Of a stretch of DNA of 64,000 bases, positions 29,277 through 39,001 are shown one piece after another. The notes under the pieces are model-generated. The model was not told the origin of the DNA. It searched no databases and saw nothing but the letters and a program-made list of their open reading frames with translations. Source of the DNA: Sphingomonas sp. S2-65 (GTDB lineage: Bacteria > Pseudomonadota > Alphaproteobacteria > Sphingomonadales > Sphingomonadaceae); the NCBI RefSeq assembly GCF_021513175.1, contig NZ_CP090953.1:1235001-1299000 (forward strand), given 5' to 3'. The translations under genes and the position numbers were made by a program. The stretch's first letter is position 1. Each line of letters begins with the position of its first letter.

Positions 29277-29900
29277 CTAGTCCTCGCGCCCCTGCGCCAG
29301 GAGGATCAGTTCGGTCCGGCTTCGCACGCCGAGCTTGTCGAAAACCTTGTGGAGGTGAACCTTCACAGTGCCTTCGGTGAGCCCCAGTTCCTCGGCGATC
29401 TCCTTGTTGCGCAGGCCCCGCTGAACAAGCGACGCCACTGCCCGCTCACGTCCGCTCAATGCCTCCAGCGGATCCCGTGCCGCATCGGGAGACATCGCCA
29501 GATCCATCGCACGCTGCATCACCTCTTGGTCGAGCCAGCGGCGGCCCTGCGCAACGCTTTCCAGACAAGTCAGCAGATCGCGCGGCGCCGTGGACTTTAT
29601 GACGATGCCATTGACGCCCAATTGCATCGCTTCCTTGGAAAGCTGATCGTTGATGCTGCCAGTCAGCAGGATGACCGGGCGGTTGTCGCCCCGATTGCGC
29701 AGGGTTCGTAGCACGTCGAGCCCTGTCCGCTCCGGCATCCCATTGTCCATGATCAACATGTCGGGACGGCATTTCGCCAGCGCATCGAGCGCGGCCACGC
29801 CCGTATTCACGGTGGCCACCACTTCGAAGTTCGTCCTGTCCAGGAGGATCTCGATCCCCGCGAGGGTGAGCGGATCGTCCTCCGCTACAAGTACCTTCAT
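29277..29900 (-). CDS. NarL/FixJ-type response regulator with LuxR DNA-binding domain
   Basis: A 207-residue transcription factor. The receiver has EDDPLT, phospho-acceptor D52 (LIMDNGMPERTG), LLTGS and a K in GIVIKSTAP. The C-terminal LuxR helix-turn-helix is LSGRERAVASLVQRGLRNKE through GTVKVHLHKVFDKLG. ATG 29900 is chosen because the family starts MKVLVAEDDP. No kinase is adjacent; it sits upstream of the fimbrial genes on the same strand, and the orphan phosphorelay at 19818-22614 lies at the far end of the cluster, so it is a good candidate for the relay's output. Confidence 0.92.
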   Translation of the reverse strand: MKVLVAEDDPLTLAGIEILLDRTNFEVVATVNTGVAALDALAKCRPDMLIMDNGMPERTGLDVLRTLRNRGDNRPVILLTGSINDQLSKEAMQLGVNGIVIKSTAPRDLLTCLESVAQGRRWLDQEVMQRAMDLAMSPDAARDPLEALSGRERAVASLVQRGLRNKEIAEELGLTEGTVKVHLHKVFDKLGVRSRTELILLAQGRED

Positions 29901-30168
29901 TTTTCTGATGCTTACGCTGACACTTACCAGCCATCTCCATACCACCGCCGCTGCCGCAGCGTCCACCCTGCCATAGGGTTAGCGCAAGGTTATCGCCGTC
30001 GGCCGCCTCTCGACCTCGGCGGCCTCCCGCAAACATATGCGAAACATACGCGGCTTCTGTGCAATCGGTCTCGAATAGCTACGTGCACGCGGCCTAATTG
30101 GCTGGCCTGTGAAGACACGCTGCGCCGGATTTCCCGGCAGCGGCGATGGACTTCGTGGGGGAAGTACC

Positions 30169-31017
30169 GTGAGTATTCGTAGCATCGCCGTTCTCGCCGC
30201 CCTGACTGCCGCCGCTCCGGCGCTGGCCCAGTCCGACGAAGCAGCACCCGCGCCCGCCGTGACCGTGTCCGGATCGGCATCGATCACCTCCGACTACCGC
30301 TTCCGCGGCGTGTCACAGTCCGATCAGGAGATGGCCGTGCAAGGCAGCATCACCGTCGCGCATGAAAGCGGCGCCTACGTCGGAACCTGGGCGTCGAACC
30401 TCTCCGGCTGGGGCACGTTCGGCGGCGCCAACATGGAACTGGATCTGATCGCCGGCTACAAGGCCAAGCTGTCGGACAACGCGACGCTCGACGTTGGTGC
30501 GACCTGGTACATGTACCCGGGCGGCGCGGACGAGACCGACTTTGTCGAGCCTTATGCCAAGCTGACCGGCACCAGCGGCCCTGCCACGCTCACTGCCGGC
30601 GTCGCCTATGCCCCCGCGCAGGAAGCGCTCGGCCGCTGGTACCGTACGGGCGCCGAAGCTGCGGCAGGCGTCTACACCGACGCGGGCGACAAGGAAGACA
30701 ATCTCTACCTGTGGGGAGACGCCGCCGTTGCTCTGACCGGCACGCCGCTGACCGCCAAGGCACACCTGGGCTACTCCGACGGCAATTCCGGCCTCGGCCC
30801 CAACGCCACCAGTCTGGCGCCGACCGGTACCTATTGGGACTGGTCGGTCGGCGTTGATGCCACCTGGCGCAACCTGACGCTGGGCGTCGCTTATGTCGGC
30901 ACCGACATCTCCGACCGCGACGCGGCCTATCTGCGCCCCAGCTTCAGCAAGGGCCAGGACGGCACCGGTAACATCGCCGGTGGCACCGGCTTGGTTTCGC
31001 TCACCGCAGCCTTCTGA
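30169..31017 (+). CDS. TorF-family putative outer membrane porin
   Basis: A 282-residue protein of the TIGR02001 group. A signal peptide (RSIAVLAALTAAAPALA) is followed by VTVSGSASITSDYRFRGVSQ, the group's conserved opening, then alternating strands (GAYVGTWASNLSGWG, NMELDLIAGYKAKLSDNATL, YMYPGG) and a terminal LVSLTAAF with C-terminal Phe. The start is GTG 30169 with GGGGAAG six bases upstream. It lies only 15 nt ahead of the small peptide gene and kdpF, so it seems to belong to the kdp transcription unit as an outer-membrane entry route. Confidence 0.88.
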   Translation: MSIRSIAVLAALTAAAPALAQSDEAAPAPAVTVSGSASITSDYRFRGVSQSDQEMAVQGSITVAHESGAYVGTWASNLSGWGTFGGANMELDLIAGYKAKLSDNATLDVGATWYMYPGGADETDFVEPYAKLTGTSGPATLTAGVAYAPAQEALGRWYRTGAEAAAGVYTDAGDKEDNLYLWGDAAVALTGTPLTAKAHLGYSDGNSGLGPNATSLAPTGTYWDWSVGVDATWRNLTLGVAYVGTDISDRDAAYLRPSFSKGQDGTGNIAGGTGLVSLTAAF

Positions 31018-31032
31018 CGAAAGGAACGAACC

Positions 31033-31116
31033 ATGCAGGATCTGCTCTGGATCGGCATCATGGGGGGCTTGCTGGCGCTGACGCTGGCCTATGTCCGCCT
31101 GTGCGACAAAGCGTGA
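31033..31116 (+). CDS. Small membrane peptide ahead of kdpF
   Basis: A 27-residue peptide reading MQDLLWIGIMGGLLALTLAY with the tail VRLCDKA. It is a single transmembrane helix ending in a short positive/negative tail. AAGGAACG is seven bases ahead of its ATG. Peptides of this kind, ending in an LxYVRxC-like segment, are found directly before kdpF in other bacteria, which supports a real gene and an association with the Kdp complex; the role is not known. Confidence 0.7.
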   Translation: MQDLLWIGIMGGLLALTLAYVRLCDKA

Positions 31117-31129
31117 GGAGGCGGCACCC

Positions 31130-31219
31130 ATGACGCTCGACCTCTGGCTGGCCGCCATCACGGCGCTAGGCCTTCTCCTATACCTGGTGGCGGTGCTCAT
31201 CCGCCCCGAACGCTTCTGA
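31130..31219 (+). CDS. kdpF: Potassium-transporting ATPase small subunit KdpF
   Basis: A 29-residue peptide, one transmembrane helix ([18 protein letters not shown]) followed by the RPERF tail typical of KdpF. It stabilises the KdpABC complex. A strong GAGGAGG precedes the ATG, and kdpA starts 13 bases after its stop. Confidence 0.9.
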   Translation: MTLDLWLAAITALGLLLYLVAVLIRPERF

Positions 31220-31232
31220 AGGGAGCGGAACC

Positions 31233-32936
31233 ATGACACTCCAGGGCTGGATCCTGATCCTCGCCTTTGTCGGCGTCCTCCTGGCGCTCACCAAACCGGT
31301 GGGCGCCTGGTTGTTCGCGCTGTACGAAGGCCGCCGCACGCCACTGCACGTGGTGCTCGGCCCCGTCGAGCGCGGCTTCTACAAGCTGGCCGGCATCGAT
31401 CCCGACGCTGAGCAAAGCTGGCGCCGCTACGCAGTGCACATGCTGATCTTCAACGCCGTGCTGATGCTGTTCACCTACGCCGTGCTGCGCCTCCAAGGCG
31501 TGCTGCCCGGCAACCCGCAAGGACTCCCCGGCGTCGGCGAGCACCTGGCGTTCAACACTACCATCAGCTTCGGCGCCAACACCAACTGGCAGAGCTATGC
31601 CGGCGAGTCGACCATGTCGAACCTCAGCCAGATGCTCGGCCTCACCATCCACAACTTTCTGAGCGCCGCGACCGGTATTGCGCTGGCGTTCGCGCTGTTC
31701 CGCGGTTTCGCTCGGCGCAGCGCGGCGACGATCGGCAATTTCTGGGCCGACTGCACGCGCGTCACGCTATACCTGCTGCTGCCGCTCTGCGTAATCCTGA
31801 CCGTCTTCTACATCGCCAGCGGCGTTCCGCAGACGATGGGCGGCGCGGTCAGCGTCAACACGCTGGAAGGCGCCCAGCAATCGATCCTGCTTGGCCCCGT
31901 CGCCAGCCAGGAGGCGATCAAGATGCTCGGCACCAATGGTGGCGGCTTCTTCAACGCCAATTCCGCGCACCCGTTCGAGAACCCGGGCGCACTCACCAAC
32001 TTCATCCAGATGCTGTCGATCTTCCTGATCGGCGTGGGCCTCACCTGGTGCTTCGGCAAGGCCGTCGGCAACACGCGCCAGGGCTGGGCGATCCTGGCCG
32101 CAATGATGATCCTGTTCCTCGCTGGTACCGGCGTGACTTACTGGCAGGAAGCCGCGGGCAACCCGGTATTGCACAATCTGGGCATCGCCGGCGGCAACAT
32201 GGAGGGCAAGGAAGTCCGCTTCGGCATCGCCGCCACCGCGCTCTTCTCGGTCGTCACCACCGCGGCCTCGTGCGGCGCGGTCAACGCGATGCACGACAGC
32301 TTCACCGCGCTGGGCGGCATGATCCCGTTGTTCAACATGCAATTGGGCGAAGTCGTGATCGGCGGCGTCGGGGCAGGCATTTACGGCTTCCTGCTGTTCG
32401 CGATCCTGGCGGTCTTCGTCGCCGGGCTGATGGTCGGGCGCACGCCGGAATATGTCGGCAAGAAGATCGAAAGCCGCGAAGTGAAGCTGGCGGTGCTCGC
32501 CATTGCCATCCTGCCACTCGTCATCCTCGGCTTCACCGCACTGTCGGCGGTAACCGGCCAAGGCTTGGCAGGTCCGCTCAACAAGGGACCGCACGGCTTC
32601 AGCGAGATCCTTTATGCCTTTACCAGCGGCGTCGCCAACAACGGTTCGGCCTTTGCCGGCCTGACCGCGAACACCCCCTGGTACAATGGTCTGCTCGGCG
32701 TTGCGATGTGGCTGGGCCGCTTCTTCATCATCGTGCCGATGCTGGCGATCGCCGGTAGCCTCGCGGCGAAGAAGTACACGCCGGCCAGCGCGGGGTCATT
32801 CCCCACCACCGGAGGACTGTGGATCGGTCTGCTCGTCGGCATCATCCTGATCCTGGGTGGCCTGACCTTCCTGCCGAGCCTCGCACTCGGTCCCATCGCC
32901 GATCATCTCGCGATGATCCGCGGCCAACTGTTCTGA
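31233..32936 (+). CDS. kdpA: Potassium-transporting ATPase, potassium-binding subunit A
   Basis: A 567-residue inner-membrane channel-like subunit with about ten helices, related to the potassium-channel superfamily. The signature [19 protein letters not shown] and the filter-region segments ([42 protein letters not shown]) are complete. It binds K+ and passes it to KdpB. GGGAGCGG precedes the ATG; kdpB follows 13 nt downstream. Confidence 0.98.
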   Translation: MTLQGWILILAFVGVLLALTKPVGAWLFALYEGRRTPLHVVLGPVERGFYKLAGIDPDAEQSWRRYAVHMLIFNAVLMLFTYAVLRLQGVLPGNPQGLPGVGEHLAFNTTISFGANTNWQSYAGESTMSNLSQMLGLTIHNFLSAATGIALAFALFRGFARRSAATIGNFWADCTRVTLYLLLPLCVILTVFYIASGVPQTMGGAVSVNTLEGAQQSILLGPVASQEAIKMLGTNGGGFFNANSAHPFENPGALTNFIQMLSIFLIGVGLTWCFGKAVGNTRQGWAILAAMMILFLAGTGVTYWQEAAGNPVLHNLGIAGGNMEGKEVRFGIAATALFSVVTTAASCGAVNAMHDSFTALGGMIPLFNMQLGEVVIGGVGAGIYGFLLFAILAVFVAGLMVGRTPEYVGKKIESREVKLAVLAIAILPLVILGFTALSAVTGQGLAGPLNKGPHGFSEILYAFTSGVANNGSAFAGLTANTPWYNGLLGVAMWLGRFFIIVPMLAIAGSLAAKKYTPASAGSFPTTGGLWIGLLVGIILILGGLTFLPSLALGPIADHLAMIRGQLF

Positions 32937-32949
32937 CGGGAGCGCCACC

Positions 32950-34980
32950 ATGGCTCGCACCGCGACAAAATCGCTGTTCACGGCAGACTTGATCGTTCCG
33001 GCGATCAAGGATGCCTTCAAGAAACTCAATCCGAACGAGCTCGTCCGCAATCCGGTGATGTTCGTCACCGCGTGCGTGGCGCTGCTGCTCACGGTCCTCA
33101 TCAATGTCGGCGGCGACGGGCTTTCGCTCGGCTTCAAGGTCCAGCTCGTCGTCTGGCTTTGGCTTACTGTGCTGTTCGGAACCTTTGCTGAGGCACTGGC
33201 GGAGGGCCGCGGCAAGGCCCAGGCGGCAAGCCTGCGTGCCACAAAGGCCGAACTCACTGCCAAGAAACTCGTTGACGGTCGCACTCAGAACGTCGCCGCC
33301 AGCCAGCTTCGCGCCGGGGACGTGGTGCTGGTCGAGACCGGAGACCTGATCCCGGCAGATGGCGAAGTGATCGAGGGCGTCGCCTCAGTCAACGAAGCCG
33401 CCATCACCGGAGAATCCGCTCCGGTGATCCGCGAAGCAGGCGGTGACCGCTCGGCGGTGACCGCAGGTACCCGCGTGATCTCCGACGCGATCAAGGTGCG
33501 TGTAACCGCCGATCCCGGCCAGGGCTTTCTCGACCGCATGATCGCGCTCGTGGAAGGCGCCGAGCGTCAGAAGACCCCCAACGAGATCGCACTCACCCTG
33601 CTGCTCGTCGGGCTGACGATCATCTTCCTGATCGCCGTCGCCACCATTCCTGCTTTCGCCAGCTTCGCCGGCGGCAGCATCCCGGTGGCAATCCTCGCCG
33701 CGTTGCTTATCACGCTGATCCCCACGACCATCGCGGCTCTGCTCTCGGCGATTGGCATTGCCGGCATGGACCGGCTGGTACGCTTCAACGTGCTCGCCAA
33801 GTCCGGTCGTGCGGTGGAGGCCGCTGGCGACATCGACGTGCTGCTGCTCGACAAGACCGGCACCATCACCATCGGCGACCGTCAGGCGAGCGAGTTCCGC
33901 ACCGTCTCCGGCACTTCGGACACCCAGCTTGCCGAAGCCGCATTGCTCGCCAGCCTGGCTGACGAGACGCCCGAGGGCCGCTCGATCGTGGTGCTGGCGC
34001 GTGAAAGGTTCGGGGTAACGGCAACAGCCCTGCCCGCGGGCGCGGAGGTGATCCCCTTCACTGCCCAAACCCGCATCTCGGGCGTGACGACGGGCGGCAG
34101 CACCATCCAGAAGGGTGCGGTCGACTCGATCCTTCGGGCCAATCCCGGTCTCGGCGAAACCGCCGCCGCCACCGAGCTGCGCCGCATCACCGACGAGATC
34201 GCCCGCGCCGGCGGCACGCCGCTGGCGGTGGCGCAGGACGGCAAGCTGCTCGGCGCGATCTTCCTCAAGGACGTGGTCAAGGCCGGCATTCGCGAACGGT
34301 TTGGCGAACTGCGCGAGATGGGCATCCGCACGGTGATGATCACCGGCGACAACCCACTCACCGCCGCTGCGATCGCGGCTGAGGCAGGTGTCGACGACTT
34401 CCTTGCTCAGGCGACGCCCGAGGACAAGCTGGCGCTGATCCGCAAGGAACAGCAGGGCGGCAAGCTCGTGGCGATGTGCGGCGACGGCACCAACGATGCG
34501 CCCGCGCTCGCGCAGGCCGATGTCGGCGTGGCGATGAACACCGGAACCCAGGCTGCGCGCGAAGCCGGCAACATGGTCGATCTAGATAGCGATCCGACCA
34601 AGCTGATCGAGGTCGTCGGTCTGGGCAAGCAGTTGCTGATGACTCGCGGGGCGCTGACGACCTTCTCGGTCGCCAACGACGTGGCAAAGTATTTCGCCAT
34701 CATCCCCGCCATGTTCGTGGCGCTGTATCCAGGACTGGGCGTGCTCAACGTGATGGGTCTGGGAACGCCCGAAAGCGCGATCCTGTCGGCCATCATCTTC
34801 AACGCGCTGATCATCCCGCTGCTTGTGCCGCTGGCGCTCAAGGGCGTGACGTACAAGCCAATGGGCGCGGGGCCGCTGCTTGCCCGTAACCTGGCCATCT
34901 ACGGCTTGGGCGGACTGGTCGCGCCGTTCATCGGCATCAAACTCATCGACTTGGCCGTCAACGGCCTGGGTCTCGCCTAA
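32950..34980 (+). CDS. kdpB: Potassium-transporting P-type ATPase, subunit B
   Basis: A 676-residue P-type ATPase that drives potassium uptake. The phosphorylation motif DKTGTIT has its Asp at residue 301; the actuator loop TGES ([13 protein letters not shown]), the nucleotide-binding KGAVDSI and the hinge [20 protein letters not shown] are intact. Length matches the family. It sits between kdpA and kdpC, with GGGAGCG before the ATG. The stop is followed by a GC hairpin before kdpC. Confidence 0.98.
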   Translation: MARTATKSLFTADLIVPAIKDAFKKLNPNELVRNPVMFVTACVALLLTVLINVGGDGLSLGFKVQLVVWLWLTVLFGTFAEALAEGRGKAQAASLRATKAELTAKKLVDGRTQNVAASQLRAGDVVLVETGDLIPADGEVIEGVASVNEAAITGESAPVIREAGGDRSAVTAGTRVISDAIKVRVTADPGQGFLDRMIALVEGAERQKTPNEIALTLLLVGLTIIFLIAVATIPAFASFAGGSIPVAILAALLITLIPTTIAALLSAIGIAGMDRLVRFNVLAKSGRAVEAAGDIDVLLLDKTGTITIGDRQASEFRTVSGTSDTQLAEAALLASLADETPEGRSIVVLARERFGVTATALPAGAEVIPFTAQTRISGVTTGGSTIQKGAVDSILRANPGLGETAAATELRRITDEIARAGGTPLAVAQDGKLLGAIFLKDVVKAGIRERFGELREMGIRTVMITGDNPLTAAAIAAEAGVDDFLAQATPEDKLALIRKEQQGGKLVAMCGDGTNDAPALAQADVGVAMNTGTQAAREAGNMVDLDSDPTKLIEVVGLGKQLLMTRGALTTFSVANDVAKYFAIIPAMFVALYPGLGVLNVMGLGTPESAILSAIIFNALIIPLLVPLALKGVTYKPMGAGPLLARNLAIYGLGGLVAPFIGIKLIDLAVNGLGLA

Positions 34981-34985
34981 CCTCC

Positions 34986-35009
34986 GGCCCCTCTCTCGCG
35001 GGAGGGGCC
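34986..35009 (+). repeat. Hairpin between kdpB and kdpC
   Basis: GGCCCCTC (34986-34993) pairs perfectly with GAGGGGCC (35002-35009) around an 8-nt loop, in the 43-nt gap between the kdpB stop and the kdpC start. No T run follows, so it is not a terminator. It may adjust kdpC expression or mark an mRNA processing site. Confidence 0.65.
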
Positions 35010-35023
35010 ACAAAGGAACCATC

Positions 35024-35602
35024 ATGGGCAACGATTTCACTTCCTCGCTGCGTCCGGCGTTCGTTCTGACGATCCTGTTCGCAATCCTGCTCGGCCTGAT
35101 ATATCCGCTGGCGATGACCGGCATCGGACAGGCGATCTTCCCTTCCCAGGCAAATGGCAGCCTCGTGCGCGACGCGTCAGGCCGGGTGGTCGGTTCCAGC
35201 GTGATCGGCCAGTCCTTCACTTCCGACCGCTATTTCCAGACGCGCCCATCCGCGGCAGGCAAGGGCTATGATGGCCTCGCTTCCTCAGGCTCCAACTTCG
35301 GCCCGGCGTCGCAAGCGCTGGTCGACCGTGTGCAGCCAGACATCGCCAAGCGCCGTGCGGAAGGCGTGACCAGCCCCCTGCCCGCCGACCTGGTCACGGC
35401 GAGCGGGTCGGGCCTCGATCCCGATCTTTCCCCCGCATCGGCACAGGCGCAGGTCGCCCGCGTTGCCCGTACCCGTGGCATCGCGCCCGACCAGCTCCGC
35501 GCGCTGATCGAACGCAACACCGAACGTCCGCTCCTGGGTGAGCCGCACGTCAACGTGTTCGCACTCAACCGCGCGCTCGACTCCGCCAGCCGAGGCCGAT
35601 GA
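35024..35602 (+). CDS. kdpC: Potassium-transporting ATPase, subunit C
   Basis: A 192-residue subunit with one N-terminal transmembrane helix (FVLTILFAILLGLIYPLAM) and a periplasmic domain containing SLVRDASGRVVGSSVIGQSF, YFQTRPSAAG, SGSNFGPAS and the conserved C-terminal ARVARTRGIAPDQLRALIE and VNVFALNRALD. ATG 35024 follows AAAGGAA. It raises K+ affinity of the complex. Its stop overlaps kdpD as ATGA. Confidence 0.96.
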   Translation: MGNDFTSSLRPAFVLTILFAILLGLIYPLAMTGIGQAIFPSQANGSLVRDASGRVVGSSVIGQSFTSDRYFQTRPSAAGKGYDGLASSGSNFGPASQALVDRVQPDIAKRRAEGVTSPLPADLVTASGSGLDPDLSPASAQAQVARVARTRGIAPDQLRALIERNTERPLLGEPHVNVFALNRALDSASRGR

Positions 35603-38268
35603 ACGACGGCAGACCCAATCCCGAGGCCCTTCTGCGCCAGGCGGTGCAGGAGGGCCGTGGGCGTTTAAAGATATTCCTCGGCGCCGCGCCTGGCGTCGGC
35701 AAGACCTTCGAAATGCTTTCCGAGGGCGCTGCCCGCCGGCGCGAAGGCGTCGACGTCGTGATCGGCGTGGTCGAGACGCATGGCCGCGCCGAGACCGAGG
35801 CGCTTACCCGAGGGCACGAGATCATCGCCCGACGCACCGAGTCCTATGAAGGCCGCGTGCTGCACGAGATGGACCTGGACGCCATACTCGCGCGCCGCCC
35901 GCGTCTCGTCCTGGTCGACGAACTCGCGCACACCAACACGCCGGGCAGTCGCCATCCCAAGCGCTATCAGGACGTCGAAGAATTGCTTGCCGCCGGCATC
36001 GACGTCTACTCGACGATCAACATCCAGCATGTCGAAAGCCTCAACGACATCGTCGCCAGCTTCACCCGCGTGCGCGTGCGTGAAACGGTGCCGGACAGCG
36101 TGCTGGAGGCCGCCGAGATCGAAGTAGTCGACATCCCGCCCGACGAGCTGATCGAGCGGCTGAAAGCCGGCAAGGTCTACCTACCTGAGGAAGCGACACG
36201 CGCGCTCGCCCACTTCTTTTCGAAATCGAACTTGTCCGCGTTACGCGAACTCGCCCTCACCCGCGCAGCGCAGGCGGTGGATGCGCAGATGCTCGAGCAT
36301 GTCCGCGCCCTAGGCGTCGGCGGGACCTGGGCGGGCGGAGAGCGGATCGTCGTGGCGATCAACGAACTGCCGGGCGCCGACGGGCTCGTCCGCGCCGCCA
36401 AACGCGTTGCCGACGCCCTGCGCGGCCCCTGGACGGCGCTGTTCATCGAAACGCCGCGTGTCGCTGCGTTCAACGACGCTCAACATCGGCGGATCGCCGC
36501 AACGATGACCCTGGCGACTCAGCTAGGCGCGGCGGTGGCCACCGTCCCGGCGGCGAACGTCGTCGAGGGGATCAAGGCCTTTCTCGCCGACGCCCGTTCA
36601 ACCCAGCTGGTGGTCGGCAAGTCGCAGCGGTCGCGGTGGTTCGAATTTCGTCATGGATCGGTCGTGGACCGGCTGGTGCGCGAAACGGCGGACGTCACTG
36701 TCCATGTGCTACCCATCGCCGGGGCTGTTCCTGATCCGCTCCCCGGAAGACGGCGCAAGCGCGCCGCTTGGGGCTCGCCGCTTGGCTATGCCATCGCCGC
36801 CGGCACCGTAGCCCTAGTGACCGGACTGGCGAGCGCGCTTTCTCATGTCCTAGACCTGGGCAATGTCGCGTTGCTCTACCTGCTGCCGGTAATGGCGGCA
36901 GCCAGCCTGTACGGGCTGCGTACCGGCCTGTTCGCCGGCATCGTCTCCAGCCTCGCTTACAACTTCTTCTTCCTGCCCCCCACCGGCACCTTCACCATCA
37001 CCAATCCAGAAAATGTAATTTCCATCCTGGTGCTGCTCGGGATCGCTTTCGCCACCAGCCACCTGAACTCGCGCGTGCGCGCCCAGGCGGATCTGGCCGG
37101 CGCGAGCGCGCGCACTAACGCGGCGCTTACTGGATTCCTACGTCAGCTTGCCGAGATGAACGACGTGTCTGCGGTTAAACGCGCCATCTGCGCAGAGATC
37201 GCCCGTATCTTGGACGCGCAAACCATCCTGCTGTCCCAGGGCCCAATGCCCAGCCTGACCATCCAGGCGGCGAACGACGATACCCACCAATTGGGCGCGC
37301 TGGAGATGGCGGCGGCGCAATGGGCCTACGATCATGGCACCACCACCGGACGCGGATCGGCGACGTTGACTGCGTCGGACTGGGCATTCTATCCGATGAC
37401 CTATGGCAACCAGGTGCTGGCGGTGCTCGGCCTGACGCGCGAAGGTAGCGGCGACGCGGTGCGGGCCGACCAGCTACCGTTGCTGATGAGCCTGATCGAC
37501 CAGGGCACGCTGGTGCTCGAACGGCTGCGGCTTGAAGACGAGATGCGCGACGTCGAGACCGTGCGCACCCGCGACAAGCTCCGCGGGGCGCTGCTCTCTT
37601 CGGTGAGCCACGACCTTCGAACGCCACTCACCGCTGTGAAAGCTGCCGCCGCCGAGCTTCGCCACGGCAGCACCCCCGACCTGATCGCCACGATCGAGCA
37701 GGAAACGGCGCGGCTCGACCGGTTCGTCGCGAACCTCCTCGATATGGCGCGCATAGAAGCCGGCGCGCTCAGCCTCAGGATCGACGCTGTGGATTTGAGC
37801 GATGCGGTCACCGGTGCAGCACACGACGCTCGCGCCGCGCTTGCCGGACACCCCATTCGCCTTGATGTTCCGCCCGATCTGCCGCTGGTGCGCTGCGATC
37901 CGCAATTGCTCCATCACTGCCTGCTCAACCTGCTCGACAATGCCGGCCGCTATGCGGACCCCGGCACTGAGATCCGCATCGCCGCCGAGCATCGGCACGG
38001 CACGCTGCGCCTGTCGGTCATCGATCACGGCCCGGGATTGCCGCAGGGGCAGGAAGCCGCCGTCTTCGACACTTTCCGCCGCTTCGCGGGGTCGGATCGT
38101 TCCACCGGGGGCACGGGACTGGGGCTGGCGATCGTCAAGGCCTTTGCCGAGGCGATGGACATCACCGTTGAGGCCGCCAACCGCCCGACCGGCGATGGTG
38201 CGATGTTCACGCTGAGCTTCCCGCAAAAGGCGATCGTGCGCGAGGGTGCCGGTGAAGGGGACGTGTGA
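35599..38268 (+). CDS. kdpD: Osmosensitive potassium channel sensor histidine kinase KdpD
   Basis: An 889-residue sensor that responds to low potassium and turgor. The N-terminal KdpD domain has a Walker A (GAAPGVGKT, residues 28-36), followed by a USP-type domain (about 250-370, with VVGKSQRSRWFEFRHGSVVD), four transmembrane helices (about 395-490), a GAF-like region, HisKA with H671 (VSHDLRTPLTAV) and a HATPase (NLLDNAGRYAD, GGTGLGLAIV). The domain order and length are those of full KdpD. ATG overlaps the kdpC stop; its stop overlaps the kdpE start as TGATG. Confidence 0.97.
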   Translation: MNDGRPNPEALLRQAVQEGRGRLKIFLGAAPGVGKTFEMLSEGAARRREGVDVVIGVVETHGRAETEALTRGHEIIARRTESYEGRVLHEMDLDAILARRPRLVLVDELAHTNTPGSRHPKRYQDVEELLAAGIDVYSTINIQHVESLNDIVASFTRVRVRETVPDSVLEAAEIEVVDIPPDELIERLKAGKVYLPEEATRALAHFFSKSNLSALRELALTRAAQAVDAQMLEHVRALGVGGTWAGGERIVVAINELPGADGLVRAAKRVADALRGPWTALFIETPRVAAFNDAQHRRIAATMTLATQLGAAVATVPAANVVEGIKAFLADARSTQLVVGKSQRSRWFEFRHGSVVDRLVRETADVTVHVLPIAGAVPDPLPGRRRKRAAWGSPLGYAIAAGTVALVTGLASALSHVLDLGNVALLYLLPVMAAASLYGLRTGLFAGIVSSLAYNFFFLPPTGTFTITNPENVISILVLLGIAFATSHLNSRVRAQADLAGASARTNAALTGFLRQLAEMNDVSAVKRAICAEIARILDAQTILLSQGPMPSLTIQAANDDTHQLGALEMAAAQWAYDHGTTTGRGSATLTASDWAFYPMTYGNQVLAVLGLTREGSGDAVRADQLPLLMSLIDQGTLVLERLRLEDEMRDVETVRTRDKLRGALLSSVSHDLRTPLTAVKAAAAELRHGSTPDLIATIEQETARLDRFVANLLDMARIEAGALSLRIDAVDLSDAVTGAAHDARAALAGHPIRLDVPPDLPLVRCDPQLLHHCLLNLLDNAGRYADPGTEIRIAAEHRHGTLRLSVIDHGPGLPQGQEAAVFDTFRRFAGSDRSTGGTGLGLAIVKAFAEAMDITVEAANRPTGDGAMFTLSFPQKAIVREGAGEGDV

Positions 38269-38939
38269 TGTCGCTGGTGCTGATCGTCGACGACGAACTC
38301 TCGATCCGCAAGCTACTGCGGCAGACTCTGGAGCGCGCGGGGTATAACGTCGCCGACGCGGCAGATGCACGGACTGCAATGGCAGCGCTGGAAAACAGGC
38401 GACCGGACGCGGTACTGCTCGACCTGGGGCTACCAGGACGCGACGGGCTGGAACTGGTGCCATTGATCGCACGCTTGGGCGTCGCTCAGATAGTCGTCTC
38501 CGCCCGCGAAGGCACCGACGACAAAGTTGCCGCGCTCGACCTCGGCGCCGACGATTACATCACCAAGCCGTTCGACAGTGAGGAGTTGCTCGCTCGGCTA
38601 CGTGTCGCGCTACGCCGTCGCGACCTGAACGGCAGCACCATCGTCAGCATAGGCGATCTCACCATCGACTTGACTGCACATCTCGTCCACCGCGCCGGCA
38701 TCGAGGTTCACTTGACCCGCAAGGAATATGAGGTGCTGGCCATGCTCGCCGAGCATCAAGGACGCGTGGTCACGCACCAGCGCATCCTCTCCCGTGTGTG
38801 GGGCGGGCATGATCCGCGAATCGAATATCTCAGGATCGTAGTCCGCAACCTGCGCCAGAAACTGGAGGCTCCGGCCCCAGTGGGAACGCTGATCGGCAAC
38901 GAACTTGGTATCGGCTACCGGCTACAAGCGTCCAGATAA
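38268..38939 (+). CDS. kdpE: KDP operon response regulator KdpE
   Basis: A 223-residue OmpR-type transcription factor activating kdp under potassium limitation. The receiver has VDDELSIRK, D52 in LLDLGLPGRDG, VSAREG and K in YITKPFDSEEL; the winged helix spans IDLTAHLVHRAGIEVHLTRK to the end, with RIEYLRIVVRNLRQKLE as recognition/wing. ATG 38268 is chosen over a GTG three bases earlier. It closes the kdpFABCDE unit and is convergent with gspK, 62 nt away, with no obvious terminator between. Confidence 0.96.
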   Translation: MSLVLIVDDELSIRKLLRQTLERAGYNVADAADARTAMAALENRRPDAVLLDLGLPGRDGLELVPLIARLGVAQIVVSAREGTDDKVAALDLGADDYITKPFDSEELLARLRVALRRRDLNGSTIVSIGDLTIDLTAHLVHRAGIEVHLTRKEYEVLAMLAEHQGRVVTHQRILSRVWGGHDPRIEYLRIVVRNLRQKLEAPAPVGTLIGNELGIGYRLQASR

Positions 38940-39001
38940 GCCGCTGCAATACCGTCGCAACTACAGTTAAGAACGCTGCGCAATAGCACCGCCGCCGTCG
39001 G

